A DNA stretch of 64,000 nt from the NCBI RefSeq assembly GCF_003751845.1, contig NZ_RJKQ01000003.1:372001-436000 (forward strand). The letters are read 5' to 3'. How positions within the stretch are numbered: the first letter of the stretch is position 1; every line of letters starts with the position of its first letter. A model generated the notes under the pieces. The model was given only the letters and a program-made list of their open reading frames with translations. It was not told the origin of the DNA and searched no databases. Below are positions 30,163-37,775 of the stretch, piece after piece. Source of the DNA: Enterobacter sp. BIGb0383 (GTDB lineage: Bacteria > Pseudomonadota > Gammaproteobacteria > Enterobacterales > Enterobacteriaceae). A program made the position numbers and the translations under genes.

Positions 30163-30222
30163 TCAGGAATCCAGAATAAACCTTGCCTGAATATACGTAT
30201 TTGCATCCAGCAGGTATCTCAT
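30163..30222 (-). pseudogene. 5' remnant of a DUF4411 (PIN-like) partner gene
   Basis: On the minus strand an ATG at 30222 overlaps the stop of the metallopeptidase gene by four bases (ATGA). It encodes MRYLLDANTYIQAR, the characteristic N-terminus of DUF4411 proteins with the PIN-type first Asp, and then runs into unrelated sequence and stops at 30163 after 19 residues. The family is about 160 residues long, so over 90 percent of the gene is missing. The junction lies near 30180, and the flanking sequence leads into the pdxI promoter region. Confidence 0.7.
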
Positions 30223-31361
30223 ACTCCGAGCTCCTTCGCGAAAACAGGAAGATTGGCCGGTTTTATACCATCAAGAAGCGAGCTCGCTTCACGCAGGAAA
30301 AGCTGGCCACTCAGTGCCTGACCGACGACTGCACGGGAAAAAGGCAAACTAATTTGTGCCTTTTTGGTCCGATAGTAATCAGGGCCTCCGTCACTTTTTT
30401 CCCGCTTTTGCCATTCAGCTTTGAGTCCTGCAATGTAGCGGGCATAGTCATCGTAACGAATAAATTTCAGCGTCAACGCCCGTCGTGCCAGAACCCATTT
30501 ACTGACTCTAAAGTGAAGCTCCAGAGGGGCGAGGTTATCCTGCCAGTGCTCAGTATCAGGCTGCCATAGTTGAGTGAACTCCTCTTCCGGCACCAGAAAC
30601 ACAGCGGCTACTGCGTTGCATAACAGTTCTTCTTGCCGCGTCGCACGTGTGTCACCGTCAGAAATACCGGACTGCCCTATCCAGATATGGCACAGCTCAT
30701 GAATGAGTGTAAATAGCCTTGCTCCAGGGGTGTCGGCATGATTCACAAAGATGATGGGAGCATATTCATCGGTAATGGCGAACCCGCGAAATTCCTCGAC
30801 CTGTAAAGGACGCGTGAAATGGCCCAGGTTAGCCTGCCGCATGACTAAAATGCCGAGCGACTCAATGCGAGTAATGAGATCTCTGTAATAAGCATCGCTG
30901 TTGCCACGTTCAGGATACAGGCCGACCTGCAATGCCTGCCTGATATCATCGACGATAGTATCGACGCGACTATGCATGGATAAACGCCCGACCCAGGGAT
31001 TCGGCTCGACTAACTGCTGCCGCAGGTACTCCCTGTACCATTCCTGGCGCTGAAGCATCAGTTTTACTAGATCGAGTAGTTCGGCACTGGGCTGGTGAAC
31101 AGGATGGCTGCCGGGGGTTCTCAGGTCAGGGATAGGAAGCATTTCAACAGGAGGCGTTGCCAGAAACAAATAGCCGAAAGGAATATGCGCTTTTTCTGCG
31201 AAGAGCATTGCCTGGTTAAAGGTCATGGCGTGCGTACCCGATTCCCACTGCACCAGACGCTCTTCACTGATGGCACATTTGCTGGCAAATACGGACAAAG
31301 AGTAACCAGAACGCGTACGCGCCCAGGTTAACATTTCGCTGTTGATATTTGCCGTTGCCAT
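30219..31361 (-). CDS. XRE/ImmA-type metallopeptidase (orphan antitoxin-like)
   Basis: The 380 residues join an N-terminal XRE helix-turn-helix (about 8-60) to an ImmA/IrrE zinc peptidase domain. The active site is HELCH at about 221-225 with a third ligand in the EELLCNAVAAVFLVP block at about 244. Proteins of this kind are commonly paired with a downstream DUF4411 gene overlapping by ATGA, and are viewed as toxin-antitoxin or phage-type regulators that act by cleaving a repressor. Here only the first codons of the partner survive, so this is an orphan. Confidence 0.85.
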   Translation of the reverse strand: MATANINSEMLTWARTRSGYSLSVFASKCAISEERLVQWESGTHAMTFNQAMLFAEKAHIPFGYLFLATPPVEMLPIPDLRTPGSHPVHQPSAELLDLVKLMLQRQEWYREYLRQQLVEPNPWVGRLSMHSRVDTIVDDIRQALQVGLYPERGNSDAYYRDLITRIESLGILVMRQANLGHFTRPLQVEEFRGFAITDEYAPIIFVNHADTPGARLFTLIHELCHIWIGQSGISDGDTRATRQEELLCNAVAAVFLVPEEEFTQLWQPDTEHWQDNLAPLELHFRVSKWVLARRALTLKFIRYDDYARYIAGLKAEWQKREKSDGGPDYYRTKKAQISLPFSRAVVGQALSGQLFLREASSLLDGIKPANLPVFAKELGV

Positions 31362-31492
31362 CTTCGTTTCTCTGCCGTTTTACCCACGAGATTATAGTGA
31401 AAAAGCTGGCTGAAACCTATTGATCTGGTGCAGAAATACACAATGAATCGAGTGAAAAAGCAGCATGTTTTTGCGATCCTGAACGGGTTGTA

Positions 31493-32395
31493 TTAGCGGA
31501 TCTGCAACTCCCCCAACGCCTCCAGCAGCGCATCCACTTTCGGCAACAGCTGTTTGCGGCGCGGCCAGACCAGGGTTAGCGGCAGGCCGTCGGGCTGCTG
31601 CTCCGGCAGGATGATCTCCAGCTCGCCGCGCGCCAGCTGTTCCCGTACCAGCCACGACGGCGTCTGGGCTACGCCGAGCCCGCCACAAACGGCCTGTACC
31701 TGCGCATCCACATCACCTAAAGAGAGACGATGCGGCACGCTGCGCCAGTGGGGATGCCCGTCGGCGGTGGTAAAAAGCCAGGGTTTGGGCGTGCCGTCGA
31801 TGCGCTCGTAGAGGATCGCCCGATGCGCTAACAGCGCGTTTTCGCTCTCCGGGCGACCTTCACGGGCCAGATAATCCGGTGCCGCGCAAAACACCATCCG
31901 CTCGCGTCCCATCTGACGACAGCCGAGAGAGGCGGGCAGATCCGGCGAGCCGCCGATACGGACCGCCACATCAACGCCTTCATCAAAGAGATCGAGAAAG
32001 CGATCGCTAAACGACATGCTGATTTCCAGATCCGGGAATTGCTGGCAAAAAGGGATCAGCACCGGCATCACGCCGAGTCGGCCATAGGTACTCGGCACCG
32101 CCAGCCGGAGCCGTCCCGATGGGATGGTGCGCTGCGCGGCCAGGATCGCCTCGGCCTCTGCCAGCTCTTCCATAATCCGCAGACAGGTCTGGTAATACGC
32201 GCTGCCCGCATCGGTCAGTTTCAGGCTGCGGGTGGTGCGTTCCAGCAGGATCGAACCCAGCCGGGCCTCCAGCCGCGTGACGCTTTTGCTCACCGCCGAA
32301 GGCGTGAGATGCAGGCGTTCAGCGGCGGCAGCAAAACTGCCGGTCTCGACGCTGACCACAAAGGGGACGATATCTTTCAGTTGCCTGTCGTGCAT
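31493..32395 (-). CDS. LysR-family transcription regulator
   Basis: The 300 residues have an N-terminal winged helix (GSFAAAAERLHLTPSAVSKSVTRLEARLG) typical of LysR, with a substrate-binding domain of two lobes following. It is divergent from the reductase gene at 32496 across 100 bases, the classic layout for a LysR protein controlling its neighbour. The effector is unknown. Confidence 0.93.
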   Translation of the reverse strand: MHDRQLKDIVPFVVSVETGSFAAAAERLHLTPSAVSKSVTRLEARLGSILLERTTRSLKLTDAGSAYYQTCLRIMEELAEAEAILAAQRTIPSGRLRLAVPSTYGRLGVMPVLIPFCQQFPDLEISMSFSDRFLDLFDEGVDVAVRIGGSPDLPASLGCRQMGRERMVFCAAPDYLAREGRPESENALLAHRAILYERIDGTPKPWLFTTADGHPHWRSVPHRLSLGDVDAQVQAVCGGLGVAQTPSWLVREQLARGELEIILPEQQPDGLPLTLVWPRRKQLLPKVDALLEALGELQIR

Positions 32396-32495
32396 GAATT
32401 GATGAACTCAGTTCCGTAATGTCGTGAATTTATGCCAGAGATAAGAATTTATTTCTCTATTAAGCTCATCATTACTGAAACTGAGGAGAATTGAA

Positions 32496-33563
32496 ATGCA
32501 AAAGCAGGCGTTAATTGTCGGCATCAGCGGCGTGATTGGGCGCGCGCTGGCGGAGAAACTGCAGCGCGAAGGCTGGCAGGTGGCGGGGCTTTCACGCGGA
32601 AAGGGCGCGATACCCGAGGGCGTTCGCAGCCTGACCGCCGATCTGACCGATGCCGACGCGGTTCAGGCCGTGCTGGCGGAGGAAAAACCGGATGCGCTGT
32701 TCTTTAGCGTCTGGTCCCGGCAGGAAAATGAAAAAGCCAATATTCGCGTTAACGGCGGGATGGTCCGCAACGTTATTGCAGCACTTGGCGAGCGACTGAA
32801 TGGCGCGCATGTGGCGCTGGTTACGGGTCTGAAACATTATCTCGGTCCGTTTGAAGCCTACGGTAAAGGTGTCGTGCCGGTCACGCCGTTCCGGGAAGAG
32901 CAGGGCCGCCAGCCGGTGGATAATTTCTACTATGCCCAGGAAGATGAAGTATTCGCCGGGGCCGAAAAATACGGCTATCGCTGGAGCGTCCATCGCCCGC
33001 ACACCATTATTGGCTACGCCATCGGTAACGCCATGAATATGGGCCTGACCCTGGCGGTCTACGCCACCCTGTGTCGCGAAAAAGGCTGGCCGTTTATCTT
33101 CCCCGGCTCGCCGGAGCAGTGGAACGGCCTGGCCGATGTGACCGATGCCGGTCTGCTGGCAGAGCAGCTCCTGTGGGCCGCCACTGCCGCAGAAGGAGCG
33201 AATGAGGATTTCAATGCGGTCAACGGGGACGTATTCCGCTGGAACTGGCTCTGGCCACGACTGGCCGCGTATTTCGGGATTGAAGCGGCAGACTATCCGG
33301 CGCAGATGATGCCGCTGGAAGGTCGGATGCAGGAAGCGGCGGAGGCCTGGAAAGAAGTGGCTGCCCACTATCAGCTGCGCGAGGCGGATATCACGAAGCT
33401 GGCCTCCTGGTGGCATACCGATGCCGACCTGGGTCGTCCGATGGAGGCGTTTACCGATATGAGCAAGAGTCGTAAGGCGGGCTTTACCGGCTATCGTGCC
33501 ACGCTGGACTCCTTTACCGGGCTGTTTAATACGCTGAAGGCGGAGAAGGTGATCCCGGAGTAA
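32496..33563 (+). CDS. PRISE-type NAD(P)-dependent reductase (SDR family)
   Basis: The 355 residues open with a Rossmann motif (LIVGISGVIGRALAEKL) and contain VTGLKHYLGPFEAYGKG and DNFYYAQEDEVF, the motifs of the progesterone 5-beta-reductase/iridoid synthase-like (PRISE) group, with catalytic Lys and Tyr in those two blocks. Such enzymes reduce activated C=C bonds of enones, but the natural bacterial substrate is not known. A TGAGGAG ribosome site lies just upstream. It is probably controlled by the divergent LysR protein. Confidence 0.85.
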   Translation: MQKQALIVGISGVIGRALAEKLQREGWQVAGLSRGKGAIPEGVRSLTADLTDADAVQAVLAEEKPDALFFSVWSRQENEKANIRVNGGMVRNVIAALGERLNGAHVALVTGLKHYLGPFEAYGKGVVPVTPFREEQGRQPVDNFYYAQEDEVFAGAEKYGYRWSVHRPHTIIGYAIGNAMNMGLTLAVYATLCREKGWPFIFPGSPEQWNGLADVTDAGLLAEQLLWAATAAEGANEDFNAVNGDVFRWNWLWPRLAAYFGIEAADYPAQMMPLEGRMQEAAEAWKEVAAHYQLREADITKLASWWHTDADLGRPMEAFTDMSKSRKAGFTGYRATLDSFTGLFNTLKAEKVIPE

Positions 33564-33597
33564 GCGATCTGGCGTTAATCCGAAAAAATAACCTCCT

Positions 33598-33620
33598 GGC
33601 CCGGCTGGCGGGCCTTTCAG
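33598..33620 (+). terminator. Possible terminator after the PRISE reductase gene
   Basis: GGCCCG-GCTGG-CGGGCC followed by TTTC lies about 35 bases after the stop. The stem is short and the T-run weak, so efficiency is uncertain. Confidence 0.4.
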
Positions 33621-33753
33621 GGCTCGCCTATCAATATTGGTACTTTACATCTTGCCAGGCGGGTTTTACGCCATGGCGATAGTCCTGTAAACCGCATGCC
33701 TTCTCGGTTTTATGACAAATTAATGACAAAAAAGTGAGGATTTGCATCTAATT

Positions 33754-33785
33754 GCAAATGATATTGGTTTTAATTATCATTTTCT
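33754..33785. promoter_or_regulatory. Possible Fur site upstream of the yncE-like gene
   Basis: The stretch contains AATGATA and, 8 bases later, AATTATCATTTTC, both pieces of the Fur consensus GATAATGATAATCATTATC. No single 19-base alignment is strong (about 12 of 19), so overlapping half-sites are the best reading. Iron control fits the receptor gene downstream. Confidence 0.4.
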
Positions 33786-33815
33786 TTTCGTAAATCAACG
33801 TAAAGAAAAAACAAT

Positions 33816-34874
33816 ATGACTTCGACCTCTGTAAAGAAACTCTCGCTGTGCGCCCTCGCCATTTCCTTTGCCTTCCACGCCGGTTCCGCACTGGCAAAAG
33901 ACTTCTCGGAGAAAGATTTCTCGTCGCAGCCTCTTGGGCACGGGGTTTACGAACTGGCCGTGGATAACGGGCAAAAGGCGCTGTATGCCGCATCGGCACC
34001 CTCTTTTGATAAAGATAAAACCGCCGGTCTGGTCTTCCAGTTGGGCGCTGATTCACTCCAGATCAAAGATAAAATCGCCACCGAGCGCCGCACTTTTGCC
34101 GTTGCGCTGGATGAAGAGAATCATATCCTCTGGTTGGGTAACTCTCTGGAAGGCTCCGTTAGCCTGCTGGATACCCGCACCAATAAAGTTATTAAAACCC
34201 TTCAGCTGAGCGACGATGCCGATCCGAAAAAGACCGCGCACGTTCGTGAACTGGTGCTGGATAAGAAACATCAGCGTCTCTATGTCTCCGGCATCGGTCG
34301 CAAAGACCAGGGCCTGCTGTGGGTGGTGGATACTGAGAAACAGCAGCTGGCAGAAACCCTTGAGAAGCTGGAGCCGGTCGGCTTTGCCGTTGATACTGCA
34401 GGCGATAAGGTCTACGTGGTGAACGGTGGCGGGGAGCTGATTACGCTGGATGGCAAAACCTCCCGGCTGGTTTCCCGCGTCAAGGTCGATCCCAAAGAGC
34501 CTAAGCACTACTTCCTGAATATTGCCCTCAATACCGCCGCTGGCGTGGGCTATATCGCCGATACCAATACCCCTGACGTGCTGGTGGTTGAGCTGGCTTC
34601 CGGCAAATTGCTGCACCGCATTCCGACGCCGAATTCCATTGCGGCGATCTATAACGCCGGGCGCGACGAAGTCTATGTTACCCACCGCAATGCCCATGAG
34701 ATCAGCGTGATTGACGCGAAAACTCATAGCGTCAAGCACATCATCAAAACGGCCGCGATGCCGAATAGCCTGGCACTCTCTGCCGACAGCAAAACGCTCT
34801 ATGCCAGCGTGAAGCAGGATGAGAAAGCGGGCGGGGATGACTACGTCCTCAAGATCGATTTAACCAAATTCTAA
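33816..34874 (+). CDS. yncE: YncE-like periplasmic beta-propeller protein
   Basis: The 352 residues have a signal peptide ending GSALA and a run of WD/YVTN-type blades (LYVSGIGRKDQGLLWVVDTE, VGYIADTNTPDVLVVEL, DEVYVTHRNAHEISVIDAK, NSLALSADSKTLYASV). Length and sequence match E. coli YncE, a periplasmic seven-bladed propeller of unknown exact role that is made under iron limitation. It lies 10 bases before a TonB-dependent receptor gene, so the two are probably one operon acting in uptake. Confidence 0.88.
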   Translation: MTSTSVKKLSLCALAISFAFHAGSALAKDFSEKDFSSQPLGHGVYELAVDNGQKALYAASAPSFDKDKTAGLVFQLGADSLQIKDKIATERRTFAVALDEENHILWLGNSLEGSVSLLDTRTNKVIKTLQLSDDADPKKTAHVRELVLDKKHQRLYVSGIGRKDQGLLWVVDTEKQQLAETLEKLEPVGFAVDTAGDKVYVVNGGGELITLDGKTSRLVSRVKVDPKEPKHYFLNIALNTAAGVGYIADTNTPDVLVVELASGKLLHRIPTPNSIAAIYNAGRDEVYVTHRNAHEISVIDAKTHSVKHIIKTAAMPNSLALSADSKTLYASVKQDEKAGGDDYVLKIDLTKF

Positions 34875-34884
34875 GGGCACCAAC

Positions 34885-36879
34885 GTGACGACATGGACAC
34901 GCACGGCCGTGGCGATTGCCCTGGCCCTCGGCAATCTGCCTGCGGCTGTTTCAGCCGCCGATGACACAACGAAAAACGAAGATCAGATGGTGGTGACCGC
35001 CACCGGTTTTAGCCAGGAGCGTCGCGAGGCACCGGCAACAATCTCGGTGGTCGATGAGAAGGCGATTAATACCCGAACCAACCAGAATGTTACCGAAGCC
35101 ATTCGGGATATTCCGGGTGTACTGGTGGGCAGCGGCAACGGCAGCCTGGCCAGCGGTGATGTGCAGATGCGCGGTATGGGATCGAGCTATACCGCTTATA
35201 TGGTTAACGGCATCAAGCAGAGCACCCGTGAGTCCCGTCCTTACGGGCACCATATCGGTACGGAAGCGGCCTTTATGCCGCCTATGGCCGCTATCGAACG
35301 CATTGAGGTGATCCGCGGGCCGATGTCCTCGCTGTATGGTTCCGATTCCATTGGCGGCGTGGTCAACGTCATCACCAAAAAAGCGTACAACCTCGATAAA
35401 TGGGCGGGCGTGCTGGAGAATAACTACTTCCTCCAGGAGAAGAGTGAGTACGGTAACACTAACCAGACCAACGTCTTTGTTATGGGGCCAGTTATCCCTG
35501 GTAAACTCGGGATCAGCGTGGGTGCGGACTATCTCGACAGGCGCGACGATGACAGTGTCAAAAACAACCGTTTTGTGAAGCATCAGGCCGGAAACCTTGA
35601 TGCTACTATCGATATGTCGCCCACGGACACCCAGCTCTGGACGCTGAATGCCGTGAAGGGACATCAGGATAAGAGTCACGACGATAAGGCGTGGGAGTGG
35701 GGCTTTGATCGCGATGCCGTTTCTCTGTCGCAGAACGCCTGGTACGGTGATGTGCTGGAAGCGAAAAACTTCATCAGCTATGAAAAAGCGAAGACGGAAT
35801 ACCGCGTTCCGGGGATGAACCCGCAGTACGTCAAGCAGAACAATTTTGAAGCCAACAGCGCCAATACTTTCTCCTTTGGCGATCATAAGCTGACGGTCGG
35901 TGCCAACTACACCCGTAACGAGCTGGATGACACCTTTGGTATTGAAGACAAAATTGTGCCGGGCGTAACGCCTGTTAGTAAGATCTCCCGCGATGGCTGG
36001 GCAGTTTTTGCTGAAGATGCCTGGATGATTGTGCCGGACTTTACGCTGACGACCTCCGCCCGTCTCGATCACGACAGTAGCTTTGGCTACCACGTGACGC
36101 CTAAGCTCTACGGTAACTGGACGATTGACGAAAGCTGGGCGCTGAAAGGCGGCGTCTCCTCCGGCTATAAAAAACCGGATCTGCGTGAGAATAAATCCGG
36201 TTTTACCAGCGTATACGGTTCCTATCCGTATTCTGAAATCGGTATTGGTAACGATGACCTGAAGCCGGAAGAGAGTGTTAATACCGAGCTGGGTATCTAC
36301 TGGCAGCAGGATACCCTGGCGCTGGATGCCACCGTCTTCTATACCAAATTTAAAAACAAAATCAGTGACTACACCATTTGTACCGGAACGAAGGCCGATC
36401 CATGCGTTTACAATGGTTATGAGGCGCTAAGCGTCTCACGCTACTTCAACGTTAGCGATGCGGAAATCTACGGTCTGGAGCTGAACGGCGACTGGCAGGT
36501 GACGCCGTCCCTGAAGGCGAACGCGAACTATACATATACCCATAGCGAGCAGCAGAGTGGGCAGTATAAGGGCTATGCGCTGAATGAATACCCGTCCAGC
36601 ATGGCGAACCTTTCCCTGACCTGGAGTGCGACCAGCGATCTGGATCTGTGGAGTAAGGCGAGCTGGCGCAGCCGCACGCCGGATATCGGTAAATCCACCG
36701 ATACGGAAGGCTATGCGCTGGTGGATATGGGAGCACGGTATCATTTGAATAAGGACATCACGCTGATGGCCGGCGTTTACAACCTGTTCGATGTGAACCC
36801 TATCCGCACCACTACCTACAACCAGATAGCACAGCTGGAAGGTCGTCGCTATAACTTCGGTGCGCGTTACGAGTTCTGA
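34885..36879 (+). CDS. TonB-dependent outer-membrane receptor
   Basis: Starting at GTG 34885 (AAGG upstream), this is 664 residues: signal peptide ending AVSAA, TonB box DQMVVTATG at about 33-41, plug domain with RDIPGVLVGSGNG and MRGMGSSYTAYMVNGIKQ, and IERIEVIRGPMSSLYGSDSIGGVVNVITKK, then a 22-strand barrel ending in F. The shape is that of CirA/FepA-class siderophore receptors. The ligand cannot be told by eye. Coupling to a YncE-like protein recalls yncE-yncD in E. coli, but here both genes run in the same direction. Confidence 0.9.
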   Translation: MTTWTRTAVAIALALGNLPAAVSAADDTTKNEDQMVVTATGFSQERREAPATISVVDEKAINTRTNQNVTEAIRDIPGVLVGSGNGSLASGDVQMRGMGSSYTAYMVNGIKQSTRESRPYGHHIGTEAAFMPPMAAIERIEVIRGPMSSLYGSDSIGGVVNVITKKAYNLDKWAGVLENNYFLQEKSEYGNTNQTNVFVMGPVIPGKLGISVGADYLDRRDDDSVKNNRFVKHQAGNLDATIDMSPTDTQLWTLNAVKGHQDKSHDDKAWEWGFDRDAVSLSQNAWYGDVLEAKNFISYEKAKTEYRVPGMNPQYVKQNNFEANSANTFSFGDHKLTVGANYTRNELDDTFGIEDKIVPGVTPVSKISRDGWAVFAEDAWMIVPDFTLTTSARLDHDSSFGYHVTPKLYGNWTIDESWALKGGVSSGYKKPDLRENKSGFTSVYGSYPYSEIGIGNDDLKPEESVNTELGIYWQQDTLALDATVFYTKFKNKISDYTICTGTKADPCVYNGYEALSVSRYFNVSDAEIYGLELNGDWQVTPSLKANANYTYTHSEQQSGQYKGYALNEYPSSMANLSLTWSATSDLDLWSKASWRSRTPDIGKSTDTEGYALVDMGARYHLNKDITLMAGVYNLFDVNPIRTTTYNQIAQLEGRRYNFGARYEF

Positions 36880-36887
36880 TTTTTATG

Positions 36888-36912
36888 AAACCACCCTTCG
36901 GGGTGGTTTTTT
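36888..36912. terminator. Bidirectional terminator
   Basis: AAACCACCC-TTCG-GGGTGGTTT, a 9-base stem with a tetraloop, flanked by T-rich sequence on the plus strand and A-rich on the other side. It lies between the receptor stop and the convergent gene end at 36920 and should serve both. Confidence 0.85.
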
Positions 36913-36919
36913 ATGGGGC

Positions 36920-37447
36920 TCAGAGCAGAGACGCAATCTCATCGGCAACCTGCTGTGGGTCCATGGCAGAGCGATCGTTGATACCGATCCCAAAGGCTTG
37001 CAGGTCAGCGTTGAGTTTTTCCAGCAGGGCTTCATCGTCACGCACGCAGAAAATATAGGCGTTTTCAAACGGCAGCAGATCGACCAGCCTCAGTCCCGAA
37101 GGCTGAAGGTAGAAATTGAGATGCTCAAGCCAGGGGAGAATATAGGGTAACTCTGCCGGATCGATACTTGCCGCGGACCAGTCGATATTCTCCAGCTGGC
37201 CATAAATGAAATCCGCAGCATTTTCAGTCAGCGATAAAGCCGCCAGCGGCGCTAAATCGGGAATCTCACCGCTATATTCATTCCACTCTTTATAGGTCAT
37301 CAGACGCTGTTCGCTGAGATGCGTGTACAGCCATGCCAGGACGGTATGTTGTTCAGTACTGGCAGGAAGGGCGGAAGAGAGCGGGTTGACGTCCAGGCCG
37401 GGAATACACTGTTCCAGCGTTACTATCAGGTTTTGAATCAGTTTCAC
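36920..37447 (-). CDS. Acidic cytoplasmic protein of unknown function
   Basis: I choose GTG 37447, which has AAGGAG six bases upstream, giving 175 residues. ATG 37453 overlaps the ribosome site and the far upstream start at 37558 lacks support. The protein is acidic with several Leu-rich helical stretches (LAWLYTHLSEQRLMTYKEWNEY, ELPYILPWLEHLNFYL, LLPFENAYIFCVRDDEALLEKL). I do not recognise the family. It resembles the many small SMI1-like or immunity-type enterobacterial proteins only in general character. Confidence 0.65.
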   Translation of the reverse strand: MKLIQNLIVTLEQCIPGLDVNPLSSALPASTEQHTVLAWLYTHLSEQRLMTYKEWNEYSGEIPDLAPLAALSLTENAADFIYGQLENIDWSAASIDPAELPYILPWLEHLNFYLQPSGLRLVDLLPFENAYIFCVRDDEALLEKLNADLQAFGIGINDRSAMDPQQVADEIASLL

Positions 37448-37775
37448 AAACATCTCCTTTTTGTCGTGCTCAGAGGGGCCATTGCGCAGCACGCTGCTCT
37501 CCTGAACAGTATTGTCACTGTCCGTTAGTTTTTTGATCTTTAAAGCATATATATTCATTAGAGCGTGTTAACGCTTTCGTGAAAATGTTTCTTTTTAAAA
37601 TCTATTGTTAATGGATGTGAATCTGTGGAAATATAGCCCCGAAGCCTTATCTGTCGCGCCTTTCCCGCCTTTTTCGACGCCCTTATCGGCAGAAATGACA
37701 CAGACTTTAGGTCTTCACTCACAAAATACATTACATAAATTAAATATATCGGCAAGATGCTTAAGGAGTACCCCT
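37448..37775. promoter_or_regulatory. Intergenic region before the giant adhesin gene
   Basis: About 330 bases lie between the unknown protein and the adhesin, divergently transcribed. The part nearest the adhesin is AT-rich and ends in AAGGAGTA before ATG 37776. No specific promoter or operator stands out. Confidence 0.4.

Noticed and set aside
30042..30206. N-terminal extension of the aldo-keto reductase to 30206
   Set aside because: The extension reads through the DUF4411 remnant junction and has no family similarity. A strong AAGGAGGT marks ATG 30041 as the start.
32592..33416. A 274-codon frame antisense to the PRISE-type reductase
   Set aside because: The reductase has clear Rossmann and catalytic motifs, and the antisense frame has none.
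34053..34739. A 228-codon frame antisense to the yncE-like gene
   Set aside because: The sense frame has a signal peptide and propeller repeats, so the antisense frame is a shadow.
34951..36093. A 380-codon open frame on the minus strand
   Set aside because: It is antisense to the TonB-dependent receptor gene, which has a full signal peptide, TonB box, plug and barrel.
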